Assembly: GCA_002270565.1 (NCBI GenBank)
Contig: NQMI01000011.1
Span: 255,929 to 319,928, forward strand
From: Stenocarpella maydis
Taxonomy: Eukaryota; Ascomycota; Sordariomycetes; Diaporthales; Diaporthaceae
Length of the DNA: 64,000 bases
Reading direction: 5' to 3'
Shown one piece after another: positions 34,085-46,009 of the stretch. Below the pieces are notes generated by a model that saw only the letters and a program-made list of their open reading frames with translations, was not told where the DNA came from and ran no database searches. How positions within the stretch are numbered: the stretch's first letter is position 1; each line of letters opens with the position of its first letter. A program made the translations under genes and the position numbers.

Positions 34085-37080
34085 TATTTGTAAGTCATAT
34101 CTGTCAGAACCAAGCTATATTTAGCTGATAGTTAGATTGAAGCAAAATTAAAAATTTACTACGAATTCATAAATATATACTAAATTTATTATAGTTTTAT
34201 CCTATAAAATTAATTATTATAAAACGAGCCATTAATTATTAATAAAACTAAATGAAATCGAAAAATAGAATTACTTCTACTAAGTTAATAATTATAATTT
34301 TACTGATAATTGATAAATTATAAAGTTGCTAAATTTCATAAATGCAAAACTTAAGACCTTATATATTTTTTACAATATAATTAATTTGAATTAATTCAAA
34401 TTATAGGTTTAAGGTCTAAAAAGATTATTTTGTATTTTATTATATATTAAAATCAATTCTATTATATTTGTTTTAAAGGATTTAGTATTTATGAAATTAA
34501 ATATATTAATAAACTGAGTATTTAAGAAATGAAAAGTAAAAGTATTTAAATAATAATATGAAAACATTAAAATTACATGAAAAGATATTAAGTAATTAAA
34601 ACATTTAAGAAATACAGATTTTAAATTGCATTTTACTTAATAAAGTTAGATATTATAATAAAAGTAATATGATAAAATATTAATAATAAATTTCAAAAAA
34701 GGGATATTTTTTTTAATAAGATTTCGAAACTTCAATCCTAGTAGTATATAAATAATATAATGATTTATTGTGAAAGGTACTACTATACTATATTTAATAA
34801 AAGATCATCCTATATTCAAACTCTCAGTTCAAATATTCCCGCCAACCGTACATATAGCTTACTTCTGGACTAAGGGTCGTAACATTAGTGACGTTTGAAG
34901 CATCGGTCACGTGACCGCTGCACTAACGGCAACCACTATTATAAAATCCCTCCTCTTCAGAGAAAGGTCTCTTCAAGAACATTGCCTATCTTTTCAAGTA
35001 GCGCACCTCTCAACTTGAATTAACATATTCGAGTACAGTTTTTACATTTTTATTCCCTCTCATAACATGAGCTATTATATTACTTAAAAATACTAATGAA
35101 ATACGAAGATGAATAAATTAATAAAAAATATTATTACTAAAAATAAACATAATATCAAGCACTAATAAGTAGGCTACTATAGTAAGTAGTTAACTTTTTA
35201 ATTAGCCTCCTCTACTTTAACTTCTAACTTTACTTTTTTATATTATGCCTCAGAATATAAAAGTAAAAAAAGAATTATTTAATTAATTATTTCATCTTTT
35301 AATCCTAACTTAATAGTAAGTATTAAATATATAGCTTTAATGTATAATATGCCTCACTTAATACTAAGCTATAAGATAATTAACTAAATTAGATAATATA
35401 ATACTAAAACTGATAATAAGAAATTGAATCAAATAAAAGACTACGTAATTATTTAATATATATTTAATTCAGATTAATGATAACACTTGAATATTTATGA
35501 AATTATTAAAGATATAATATATTTTTGACTTTATAATTAAAATAATAACATTATTAACTTTATTTAAGCAAAAATATCCATTATATTAATTATACAATGT
35601 AATAAATATTTTATTTATGAATATAATTATAAAGGGCCTTATCAAAAGATCTTAAAATTAAAAATATACAATATTTATCTTTAATATTTATAATTTTAAT
35701 AAATTAAGCTTTATAATAGTTATTATTATTCTATATATATATTTTTTTCATTTAACTTACTTTTTATATTTATTATTAACTATTTAAAGTTATTTAAGAA
35801 GATATATAATATAAATATTACTTCATGTAATAAAGCTTGAATTACTTATATTAATAAAATCAATGTTTTTCTTATTTTTTACATTTTTTATAAGAATGAT
35901 TTTAAGCTTAGAAATGAATAAAATCTTTTCTTAAAGTATACGCTAAATCTTATTTAACTAAAAGGCTGTATTTCTTAAGCTAAATATTAAGGTTTTAATA
36001 TTAAAGATATAATTAAGCTCTTTGATACTATTTATATTATAGGTTTTTTAAATAATGTATAACTTAATAAAAGTAGCTTCTTAATTAATTTTAATTAAGC
36101 AATAAATTCTTTATTATTAAAGACACTCTTTAATCTTAATTTTACCTATTACTAATTAATTAGTAAAGGGAATATAATTATAAACTTATTTAGTTAACTT
36201 TTTTACTTCAGATGCTAATACTCTTTAAGAGGTAAATATACTAAGTTTTAAGTATTAGAAACTTAAGAGAACCTATATTTAAGATAGAAAAGTACTTTAT
36301 ATATAAAATAATCAGGAAATAATTAATAAAAAGAAAAAGGAAAAGGAGAAGTAACTAGTTAATAAAATGAATAGTAGTATTAAGATAGTATTTTATAATA
36401 AATTACGTAAATAGTATTATGGTAGTTATAATAAGATTATGTATAATATATAAACTTATAAGAAAGATATAGAATTATTTATAGATTTTAAACTCAATAA
36501 GTTTTAAATAGTTTTTGTTATTATAATATAGTAATGAAAGTTCCAATATTATTAGTACTAAAAAGTGGCTTATTTATTAAGGTAGCTTATTTATTAATGC
36601 TTAATATTAATAATATCATTTATAAAATATTTAAATAAAGGTTAAGTTAAATAGTATATAAATAATACAAAAGAATAATTAATGAGACTTTAAAAATTTT
36701 AAGACCGAATAAATAGTATTATAAAAATATTATAAGTTAAGATTGAAAGCTTTCTATAAAAGCTTTAAATAGAGGCTAGATAATATAAAATAGTAAGAAA
36801 TAATTATAATGTTAAATTTAAAAACATTTATAGCAATAGCAGTAGGCAACTATAAGTCAGTAGCCAACTACAGTATATTAACTGTAATAGAACTGCGCCA
36901 GTATGTCGACTATATTACTACTTCCTCCATAGACTGAATATATTTAACTAACTACCATCACCCAATCATATTAGAACACGTGACCAAGCCAATATAATTT
37001 ATACCATAAAAACGGAATATTATTTTAGAGAAATGTAATAAATTAATGTAATTAAAATAATTAAAATGAAAAAGCCTTAC
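34085..37080. repeat. A+T-rich decayed repeat block
   Basis: About 3 kb of sequence made almost wholly of A and T, with no open frame of length, consistent with RIP-mutated retroelement remains. Two islands of normal composition stand out. The one at about 34845-35030 has a TCACGTGA palindrome followed by TATAAAATCCC and looks like a U3/R promoter of an LTR. The other, at about 36830-36990, also has an ACACGTGACC block followed by a TATA-like tract. They could be the two LTRs of one decayed element, but I could not align them over a useful length. Confidence 0.55.
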
Positions 37081-37484
37081 GAATTAGCAAATTATTAGTT
37101 GTAGAGAATGAATGCTTGAAACGCGTGCTTAACGAGCATGAATGATTACTAACTGCCCTAGTGTGGTCAAATGCGTGCAGTAATGCTTAGTCGGCTTATA
37201 CCGGTAGCTTTTTGAGTCACGGTATTCCACTTCATAAATATGACCATTCACGTTGGACATTCTTCAAACATAAGCTGACGTGTTTCTTTTAAAGTTGGCT
37301 CAAATTTGTCTTTTTTAGCCGCGTCTTTTACCAAGTTTATGGTTTTTTTGTGAGAACATTAGAATCCTGCGAGTACCGGAATCGCCGTGGAGTTTGCCAT
37401 CCATTCCATCAAGTGCCACCCCGTAAAGTCGTCACTTTCCCGCCACATGCCAGGCGGCTGGTCGGGGCAAGCCCAGTGAGGGAG
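37081..37484. promoter_or_regulatory. Upstream region of the Zn2Cys6 regulator
   Basis: Sequence composition returns to normal at about 37080. The 400 bp up to the first ATG (37485) contains no repeat that I recognise. An in-frame GTG at 37350 extends the open frame but is unlikely to be the start. Confidence 0.4.
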
Positions 37485-38834
37485 ATGGAACCATCAGCGC
37501 CGGAAAATGGCGCCAGGAGAAAACAAGCTCCGGACACAAGGGATCTGTCGCTTACCCTCCCTCCCTTGGCATCCCCTCCAACGCCACCTGGAAGCACCGT
37601 CATGTCGTCGTTAGCTTCTCACCCGGCGCCTCCGCTCCTTATCTCGTCCTTTTCAACATCCAAAAGATCCGCCTGCGACCGATGCCGTGCCCAAAAGCTC
37701 CGCTGTCCAGCACGAGAGGAACTTTCGCAACCATGTAGCCGATGCCGCCGCCAGGGCCGGGAATGTGTAATCAGCTACACGCAGCCTTTGGGGCAACAGA
37801 CGAAACAAAACACGCACACAGTTGCACCAGGCTCTATCAGTTCAGAGCTCACTCAAGCATCAGGCACCAATACAAGACTATCCGAGGAAGATCCGGACAC
37901 AACTAAAATCCCGGGATCGGCGGTGAGCAGCGCGATGTCCAGCTCATGGGACTGGGCCCCTTCATATGGACAGGTTCAGAGCAGCTTGGACGGGACCATG
38001 TTGGAAGAAATGGGCAGCATTTTCGATGGTACAGATCACAATGAATCAATGTCCTCTTGTGAGGCACTACTCCCATCCAGCAGAAGTATGGGGCTTCAGT
38101 TGGGAAACCCACAATCTGCACGACTGTCTCCTAATCGGGACTCATTCAGTTTGAATGAATGCACTGCCAGTGGCTGGGTCCAATCCAAGACTGAGTGCGA
38201 CCAGCGCCTCACCGCACTCAACTATGAGCTCTCCAAGCAAATATCTGCGTGTAGTAACGGCTTTTGGGTTTCCATTCACAGAAGTCGAAAAAGATCCATC
38301 GACAGTCTTTCGGGCGTGGATGACGACGGAAGCACGAACCACTTCGGCGACGCCTTGCAGGGAATGTCGCAGCTGGTGGCTATAACCCAGTCTTATGAGT
38401 CGAAACCTTCCACCATCGTGACTCTTCATCTTTTGACTGCCTATCTGCAAATGGTGACGCTCTGCAAGCAGCTCATGGCACGGCTCCTCCAGCAAATCAA
38501 GGGTGGCTCGACGCCACCAGGAACTGAGGAAATACAGGCACTCCCTGGGCTTCAGCTTGCGGGCGTTGTTGTCCACCAAACAGACCTGCAGGCCAAAATC
38601 TTCTTGCAGGCGATTCTGCATTACTTTGAGGCTCTAGAGAAGAGATTGGGGCTTCCTCAGCATCTTTGCGTGGCTGGAACTGGTGAAGTACGGCAAGGAT
38701 TGCTATGCGGCGGGCAGGCTCAATCTCTCATCTCGGGGTTTTTGGACAGTCCCTCTCCCACAGAGGGAGGCTTGGATAACATTGTCTGGTTACGGGATAC
38801 TATCCTGCAAATACGGAGACTACTACACAAGTAG
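37485..38834 (+). CDS. Zn(II)2Cys6 transcription factor, AflR-like
   Basis: Predicted nuclear, DNA-binding pathway regulator. The intronless frame from the first ATG gives 449 residues; a second ATG at 37602 gives 410 residues and would put the zinc cluster at residue 25, as is common in the family, so either start is possible. The binuclear cluster reads CDRCRAQKLRC then PCSRCRRQGRECV, six cysteines spaced C-x2-C-x6-C-x9-C-x2-C-x6-C, preceded by basic residues. The remainder is the weakly conserved AflR-type region with hydrophobic helices near the C-terminus (TLHLLTAYLQMVTLCKQL, LQAILHYFEALEKRLG). No fungal_trans middle homology domain is apparent. It stands between two A+T-rich blocks and is the only regulator seen here. 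Confidence 0.87.
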   Translation: MEPSAPENGARRKQAPDTRDLSLTLPPLASPPTPPGSTVMSSLASHPAPPLLISSFSTSKRSACDRCRAQKLRCPAREELSQPCSRCRRQGRECVISYTQPLGQQTKQNTHTVAPGSISSELTQASGTNTRLSEEDPDTTKIPGSAVSSAMSSSWDWAPSYGQVQSSLDGTMLEEMGSIFDGTDHNESMSSCEALLPSSRSMGLQLGNPQSARLSPNRDSFSLNECTASGWVQSKTECDQRLTALNYELSKQISACSNGFWVSIHRSRKRSIDSLSGVDDDGSTNHFGDALQGMSQLVAITQSYESKPSTIVTLHLLTAYLQMVTLCKQLMARLLQQIKGGSTPPGTEEIQALPGLQLAGVVVHQTDLQAKIFLQAILHYFEALEKRLGLPQHLCVAGTGEVRQGLLCGGQAQSLISGFLDSPSPTEGGLDNIVWLRDTILQIRRLLHK

Positions 38835-40385
38835 ACTCTTGACTTTTAACTATTTTATCCCGGGAATGTCACTCTCCGTCATCATCTCGAGGTATCGCGA
38901 AGGCGACATAAGAAGGAGTTGGGGATTATAGAACGTATCTAACTTTATCTATAGCGTGAATAAATTTTATTCATTATACAAGAGCGTAACTTACCAGGAA
39001 CTAGCAGGGTTCCAGGAAGTGGCAAGCTCATTTTCCATATAACAAACGTGTATATATACCCTACTAAAACCCTTAAACTAAGCCTAAAATGGATATAAAT
39101 TTTAAGGTAGCTTAAATTTCATATACTTTAATTACATGGTTTTTTAAATAAGATATACTAACAAAATGAAATTATAATGAGTTAAAATTAAACTTCTTAA
39201 ATAATTAAGTAAAAGTAATTTAAGCAATCTTAAAAGACAAACCTATAGCTTATTTATATGGTTACAATTAAACCTTAAAATTTCATTTATTTTAGGTCTA
39301 ATATAAGGGTTTTAATAAGATATATAAGGATGTTTTTAATCTAAGAAAGTAAGGTAGCTACTTTATAATCCTAGCTATTTTCTAGTACCCTATATTACAT
39401 ATTCTTTATAAATTTATTAATTACCGTGCGAATTTATAGTTTACTAGTAAGTAAGACATATTAGGAAGTAGGATAGTTTTATAATATCTACTAAATTCTG
39501 CCAACCCTACCACCCCCCTAGGGCTAGATTATTAGTAAAGGCTAATGCTATTTAGTGCTAACTGCACTTAATTGGTTATTTCGAATTGATTTTGTTGATT
39601 TAGAGATATTAGTAGGGCTATAGTGCTAATCTTTAGTTGCAAAAATATACTTTATACCAAATAATGCTAACTCTGCCCTTAAAATTACAGTCTGCTGCAG
39701 ACTATTATTAGATATATATTAGTAATACTTGATGTTAATTACGTTAAATCTATTATAATATAGTAAGAATCTAATCCCTTAAACCCTTCTTTCTCTTTCA
39801 TATATATTCTTATATTATACCTAGTTTTACTATAGTTGATATAATATCTTTTGCTTAATCTATTATGATCTACCTCCTTAGTATTATTCCTAAATTTATT
39901 AATAAGCTATTTTTCCTTTTCCTTTTTTTAAATTATAATCTAAAATTCCTTAATAGTAAGTACTTCTTTTAGCTATATTTAGGTTCTTTTAGCCTTTTAA
40001 TATTTAGTAAGTACTATATTAGCCTTCTTAAAGTAAATAAAATCTAAGTCCTAGGGTATAATTCTTGGTCCCTTAAATATAGCCTTAATATTATCCTCTA
40101 CAAAATTCTTATTATAAGCTACCTTAAATATAATAAAGAACTTAAATTTAATAATATTATCAATACAGGCTTAGATAAAATTTCCAATTTCCTTATTATA
40201 TATATATTTTAAAGGCAAATATAATATAATATTTAATAGCTAGATTAAGAAGAGTATAATAATATATAAATAGTAATAATCTTATTCTCCTTATAATATT
40301 AGTTGAACTTAGTTAATATATTGTGTGGATAGCTTCTCTGAAGCTCACAAGAGCCATTCTTTGAGAATAAATAAAAAGAATAAAA
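38835..40385. repeat. A+T-rich decayed repeat block
   Basis: After the regulator, composition drops to mostly A and T from about 38940. There is no open frame of note. A GC patch (ACCACCCCCCTAGGG) sits at about 39509-39524. The block is best read as RIP-mutated transposon remains of unknown type. Confidence 0.5.
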
Positions 40386-40545
40386 ATAAAAGACTTGGTT
40401 CCAGCAGGAATCGAACCCTGTCCCTGCTGTCTGGGGCGGCAACGTCTCGCGCGAGCAAGCGAGCGGAGCGAGTTGAGTGAGGGCGAGCTGCCACCGCCAG
40501 GGACAGCTTTTTTGGCACTACGGGGAATCGAAGTAGGAGCTTACG
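40386..40545. other. GC-rich island with imperfect inverted repeats
   Basis: A 160-bp island of high GC inside A+T-rich sequence. Outer arms GTCCCTG (40420-40426) and CAGGGAC (40497-40503) pair, with GGCGGCA and TGCCACCGCC inside them, and a core of CGAGC/GCGAG repeats. Its left edge resembles the 3' half of a tRNA on the minus strand (a GGTTCGATTCC T-loop followed by TGGAACC), but the matching 5' acceptor strand is absent. It may be the end of a tRNA-derived SINE or another small element. Confidence 0.4.
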
Positions 40546-40688
40546 AGCAAGTGGGTATTTATAGAATTACTACACATTTAGTATATAATTATACTATAAG
40601 GTACACAACTTAATACACTTGCACTATAATTGACTACATATATACCTTCTATTTTCCTCTTTACTTCTTTCTTTATTTCTTCCTTACT

Positions 40689-40759
40689 CATTTATTTATT
40701 TCTTTATTTATTTATTTATTTATTTATTTCTTTATTTATTTATTTATTTATTTATTTCT

Positions 40760-40814
<55 letters not shown>

Positions 40815-40875
40815 TTAATTTATTCATTTATTTATTTCTTTATTTCTTTATTTCTCTATTTCTTTATTTATTTAA
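40689..40875. repeat. (TTTA)n microsatellite
   Basis: A tetranucleotide tract of TTTA units about 190 bp long, interrupted by a few TTTC units. It produces an open frame of repeating Phe/Leu/Ile/Tyr on the plus strand that is not a gene. Confidence 0.95.
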
Positions 40876-41055
40876 GGAATTATAACTTTAGTAAGTAGGT
40901 AGGTCAGTCTTATTAATGAGGTTTGTTATGATTACACCAAACCTTTATGGGGTTCAGTAGGTAACTTGTAAGGTTTATGTTATCACAGCGGTGCAGAGGC
41001 AGCATGTGACTTAGTTGCAGTATATAAAGATACTATTTATGAAGAGAGTATGATT

Positions 41056-44000
41056 AGAAGCTATAAGGCTATGCAGTTGGTAGAACTAAATACTTAGATT
41101 AACGACTAAAGAGTCTGTTTTATAAAAGCTGTCTACTATAGTGATAACTATATCCTTATATATTTTGACTCTTTAGTAGATATATTCGATATATTATATT
41201 CTAATATACTCATAAATATATTAGATATATTATAATCTAATATACTCATAAATATATTAAATATATTATAATCCAATATATCTATCTAAGGGATGGTGGC
41301 TTTTAACCCTAACTCTATCCTGGTGCATCCTATATCTTATCCCTATAGGGTTATATTATAGCAGTTAGTCTTAGTTACTCTAGATCCTAGGTTACTATTG
41401 TGTTAGTTTATAGTATTATCTCCCTTCTTATCTTTTTATCGTTAAAAGTAGTTTGTAAGTCTCCTTTCATTATTTGTACTTGCCATTATACCTTTTTAAT
41501 TCATTATGTCTGGTAGGGTTACTAAATCTTAGGGTTTAAAATTAAAAAAGACTGTTAATTATAACTTACTTTTATCAACTATTCTCTAGAACGCTATACT
41601 TATACTATCTTATTCGTTTTATAAGAGTTGTAGTATTTCATTTTATTAGGTTTTACTATAACATTCTAGCTAATATACTAAATATATTTATCCAAGTTGT
41701 TCTTATTATAATATCTAAGGCATTGGGCCTATTGAGCTTTATAATATCACTAAGTAATATTAGAAGTTAGAAGATAAGCTCCTAACTGTAGAGGAGAAGG
41801 TTCTTTATTTGTGGAAATAAAAGAAGATGTAGTATAAGAAGATAATGTATACTATATATTAGGGTATTAATAATATAAAGAAGCTGGAGCGCGTAGACAA
41901 GGAGGAGGCTAAGGCTAAATAAAGAAGGATTACTAAGCAATCTGCTAAGGTTACGTATTATAACTCTATAGAGGAGGCTGGTGGAATGGTGGTATAGGAG
42001 GTATGGTTGCGTTTTAAGGGTGAGGTAGGTGTTTTTGATTGGAGTATAATGGTGAATGAGAATACTAATTGGTTAAAGCCGCTAGATATTAGTAATAAAG
42101 GAAATATGCCTATAGGTGGCTTATCTGGTGTTTAAAGTTCTAGTTGGTTGAGTTTCTTGAGTTGTTTGGTAGGTTTAGTGGATTCTTATAGTTAGTTAAA
42201 TAAGAGTATTCTATAGCGGATTAGGTATGGAATTATCTAAGTTTATTTTTATAGTGCGTTAGGTTTTTTCTAGTTCTTATATATTCTTACTTGAATTTTA
42301 GCCTTTCTATCCAATAAGGTACTTTATTATTCCTTACTATTATCTTGATTTTATAATTAATTTTACTTTATATTCCTTATTATATTTATTAATAACCTTA
42401 ATCTATATTCCAAGTTTTATATTCTAGGATGCTGATTCTAATAGTAAAATAGAGAAAACTGGGTATTATCGTATTCTTTAAAGCAATAAAAGTTTATAAT
42501 TAGTATCGAAAAGTTTCTCTAAAATTCTAAATGGGCTGATTTTCTTGTAGTTAAGTTTATTACTATGCTACTTGGTTTTAATGTTTTATTATATAAGGTA
42601 GACTTTATCTTTTTTGTTAAGTATCAATCCCTTAATTCTTTTTTAGTTTATATATTTTATAATTCATTTCTATATAAAAGAAAGTTCTTATTGAATATCT
42701 CTTTAGATTTATGTAATTTATATTACTTTTCATTTTACTAATTCTGCTAGTATAATATCTGATAGTAACTTAGAGTATACCTAAGGCTTATATTTATAGA
42801 GTGCAAAGAAAGGTAACTATTTAGTTATACTGGAGGTTACGCTATTATAGGTAAATTATGCTAGTAGTAGTCACATGACTTAGTTATCTTATAACTAGTT
42901 AATATAGTATTAAAAATATTATTTTATAATCTAATTAATTTATTCTATTTATTTATTTATATATATATATATTATTATTATTAAGAGTTTATATTTTATT
43001 TTAAGTTGATGTATTAGTAAGTTCTTCAAGTTTAATATAAAGATCTCATCTTTATTTAATATAATTTTATATAGTATTTTATATTTACTTATAATAATTT
43101 GCAACAATATATATACCAGTTCTTTTGCTATATTAGCTGCCTTATATATTATAAAGTATATATACTTGCTTAGTCTATAAACTACTACTAGAATGTTATT
43201 ATATAGTACTCTAGTCAATGGTTCTTATAAGAGGAGCAGCTTAATGATGAAGTTTAGACTAATAGATGACTATATAGTTATAGGTACTGGTAGGGGCTTC
43301 AATAGTTTATATGCTGTATATCTGGAGGCCTTATTTTTATTATATAAGTTGCATTTACTAATAATGTTCTGAGCTTTTTCTCTAAGGTTAGGAATGTAGT
43401 AGTTTTATTAGATCCTTTTAGTAGTTATTATAATTCCTTAATAGCTATATACTAATGCTTTATATATTTCTTAGATTAGCTTATCTTATTCCTTCAGATT
43501 TATAGGAGTCCTTTAGGTTTGGAAGTTAACTCTAATTATAGCATTAAGTTCTTGGTTGAGGATGAGGCTTCTATCTTCCTAAATTTCAAATATTATTTAT
43601 TCTATAGGTGAATCTTTATGCTAATGATTAGGTTTCATATTAAATGCATCTACTCTAGCATGTTGAATTCTATTAATATAGATAACCTTAATGTTAAATT
43701 ATAATAAGAACTCTATATATTTAGTTCATTATTTATTAAAAGTTTTAGTTATTATAATCGTTATAAGATTCTCATAATGTATATAGACCTTAATCTATTT
43801 CTTAACTATAATAAAGTAGTATTAATATTCCTAAAATACATATACTGTTACTATAAATTCCTTACTTAATATAGTATACCTAATTTCTAGTTTATTAACT
43901 TTCTTGCTAAAGTTTATAATAATGTATATTCTGCGTTAGTTATCTCTCTAAGTAAGTTCTTTACCTATAGTATTATCTAAGGTATCTATATAAACTTTAA

Positions 44001-45405
44001 ATTCTTTTCTATAGTTTGCTTTTTCTAGTATAGGGTCTTTTATAACTTTATCTTTAAGTATTTAGAAATCTTGTTATTTTATTTCTATTTCTTTAAATGT
44101 GAGGTCCTTCCTTATAGAATCTATAAGGGGTTTTATAATATTGCTATATTATATAATGAACTATGTATAAAAGTTAATATATCTAAGGAATGCTTTAATA
44201 TCCTTAATATTAGTTAATATTGGTTACTCCTTACTTGTTTTAACTTTATCTTCTTATATCTTGATTTTTCCTAGTTTAATTATATATCTAATTTAGTTAA
44301 TCCTTCAAGAGTGTTATTTATATCTCTCTCGTTCTATAAGAAGGCTTGTATTTTAAAGCTTTTATAGTACGTTCTTAATATATTCCCTATGATCTTTAAG
44401 CTTTTCCAGGAAGAGAATAATATTATTAAAGTAGGTAATAATAAAAATATTTAATTACTTATATACGGTGTAACCAAATACTTTTAACATAAAGCCAGTA
44501 TATTTGTTAATCTAAAGGGTATAATCATTATTTTATAATATCTATAGTATATCCTAAATTGTACCGTTTCCTCTTTTCCTTCTTTAATCTAAATAATGTT
44601 ATATATATACTTTGAATTAAGTACTATGAACTATTTTATTGTTTTAAATTAATCTCTAAATTTTTAATAAGAGGAAGAGGATATTAGGTTTTAATTATAA
44701 TACTATTAAGTTACTAAAAATTAATATATAGTTATAATTTATTATTCCTTTTGAGTATAAAGAGGATTGACTATCCTACTGGTAATTATAATAGTTTAAT
44801 AAATTCTTTCTTAAGGTTCTTATTAAGGAACTCCTTAAATATCTTAAGTTATTCATTATTAAATTTATACATAGGTTTAAACTATAGTATAGTTTCTAAT
44901 TTTAAAGGTATCTTATAATCTCATTATATATATTATAATAATACCATATCAAGTTTCTCTTAAAATAATCTTTTAAACTTATAATATTCTCTTAATATTT
45001 ATACTAGTCTATTTGTATATATTTTCATTTTTTCTTCTTTTAAGTAGACGAGGTATTACTGTATCAATTGCTGGTGTGCAATATATTAACTGGTTGGTTG
45101 GAGCTTTTGATGGTTAGTTTGTAGTAAACCATTATTTTGCTTCCGGGAGTAATGATTTCTTAATTAATTTCGGCCTTTCTATAAGGTACTTAAGAGGTGT
45201 AATCCTTTTCTATTCGTTTTAAGCTAGGTCTCCAGCCTCCTTATAGAGATATTTATAGGTTTATTTAAGTGTATTATCTATTTACTATTTTTAGTAATAT
45301 AACTCCTTCTCGCGCTATTAATTGCAACCTTCTTTTAGGGAATAGCATTATCCTAAAACATCTAGCTAGTAGTCTAATTAATTTAGAGATTTATAGTATA
45401 TAGTT
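41056..45405 (-). mobile_element. Truncated, RIP-mutated Ty3/gypsy retrotransposon (copy A)
   Basis: The minus strand carries pol only. The integrase core is readable at 43218-42949: ILVVVYRLSKYIYFI and LYKIILNKDEIF, matching the usual VVVDRLTK and DRDxxF with Asp lost. The reverse-transcriptase box is at about 44420-44440 as TYFNNIILFLEKLKDH, i.e. the Y-x-D-D motif changed to Asn-Asn by G-to-A transitions. Its left end has a divergent LTR at about 41056-41415, related to the LTRs of copy B, that contains three 36-bp tandem units at 41182-41289. The sequence runs parallel to copy B over the whole pol region but lacks gag and a 5' LTR. Confidence 0.82.
41182..41289. repeat. 36-bp tandem repeat, three units
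   Basis: Three adjacent units of 36 bp of the type ATATTxGATATATTATAxTCT followed by AATATACTCATAAAT lie at 41182-41217, 41218-41253 and 41254-41289. The first two are nearly identical and the third has drifted. They lie inside the divergent LTR of copy A and are not present in the LTRs of copy B. Confidence 0.85.
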
Positions 45406-45543
45406 ATAGAAGTCCTCAGATTAGTTTATATTATACTATATTTATAATATTTAAACTTATAAAAGTAGTATATCTTTGCATTAAGATAAGTAAATACTTA
45501 GTCTTTATATTAATTATTTTATGTTTATATTTTACTTCTATAC

Positions 45544-46009
45544 TGTAATAATCATAGGGTTCCGAGTTACCTAAAGCCCAAGGAATCAAGGGTTTATATT
45601 CAGAATACATTACAAGGCAGTAATTAAGCAATATTCATTTAACTAACAATAATCACTAGCTATAAGGCTATCCAGTAGGTAAACTAAATACTTATATTAA
45701 TAACCAAAGAGTCTATTCTACAAAAGCTATCTACTTATAATAATAACTATATTCTCATATATCCTAACTCTTCAGTACCATTAATAATGAACTGCTTAAG
45801 CCAGTAATAGCTTCATCAGTCCACCCCTGCAATCATCAGGCTCACCAACGGTCCTATCGGTCTACCCCTATCTAATAGGTCCTCAACCCTAACCCTAATA
45901 GGGTAGCTCACTGCTAACTCAGGCGGGGCACCCTTTTAGGGGTGGTCCTGTAGCCTATAAGGGTTGCCTTCTACAGTAGTTATCAGCTAATAGGTATAAG
46001 TTTATAACA
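45544..46009 (-). repeat. 3' LTR of gypsy copy B
   Basis: 466 bp bounded by TGTAATAATC and TTTATAACA on the plus strand, i.e. 5'-TG..CA-3' on the coding strand. Similar along its whole length to 56514-56981. Contains the telomere-like block AACCCTAACCCTAA at about 45885 and a GCGGGGCACCCTTTTAGGGG inverted repeat at about 45923-45942. Confidence 0.9.

Noticed and set aside
40630..40818. 62-codon hydrophobic protein
   Set aside because: It is a translation of the (TTTA)n microsatellite.
40689..41289. CRISPR array from the short regular repeats
   Set aside because: The repeats are a microsatellite and a contiguous 36-bp tandem without unique spacers, in a eukaryotic genome.
45884..45900. Interstitial telomere or chromosome end
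   Set aside because: Only two hexamers, inside an LTR present in two copies; not a telomere array.
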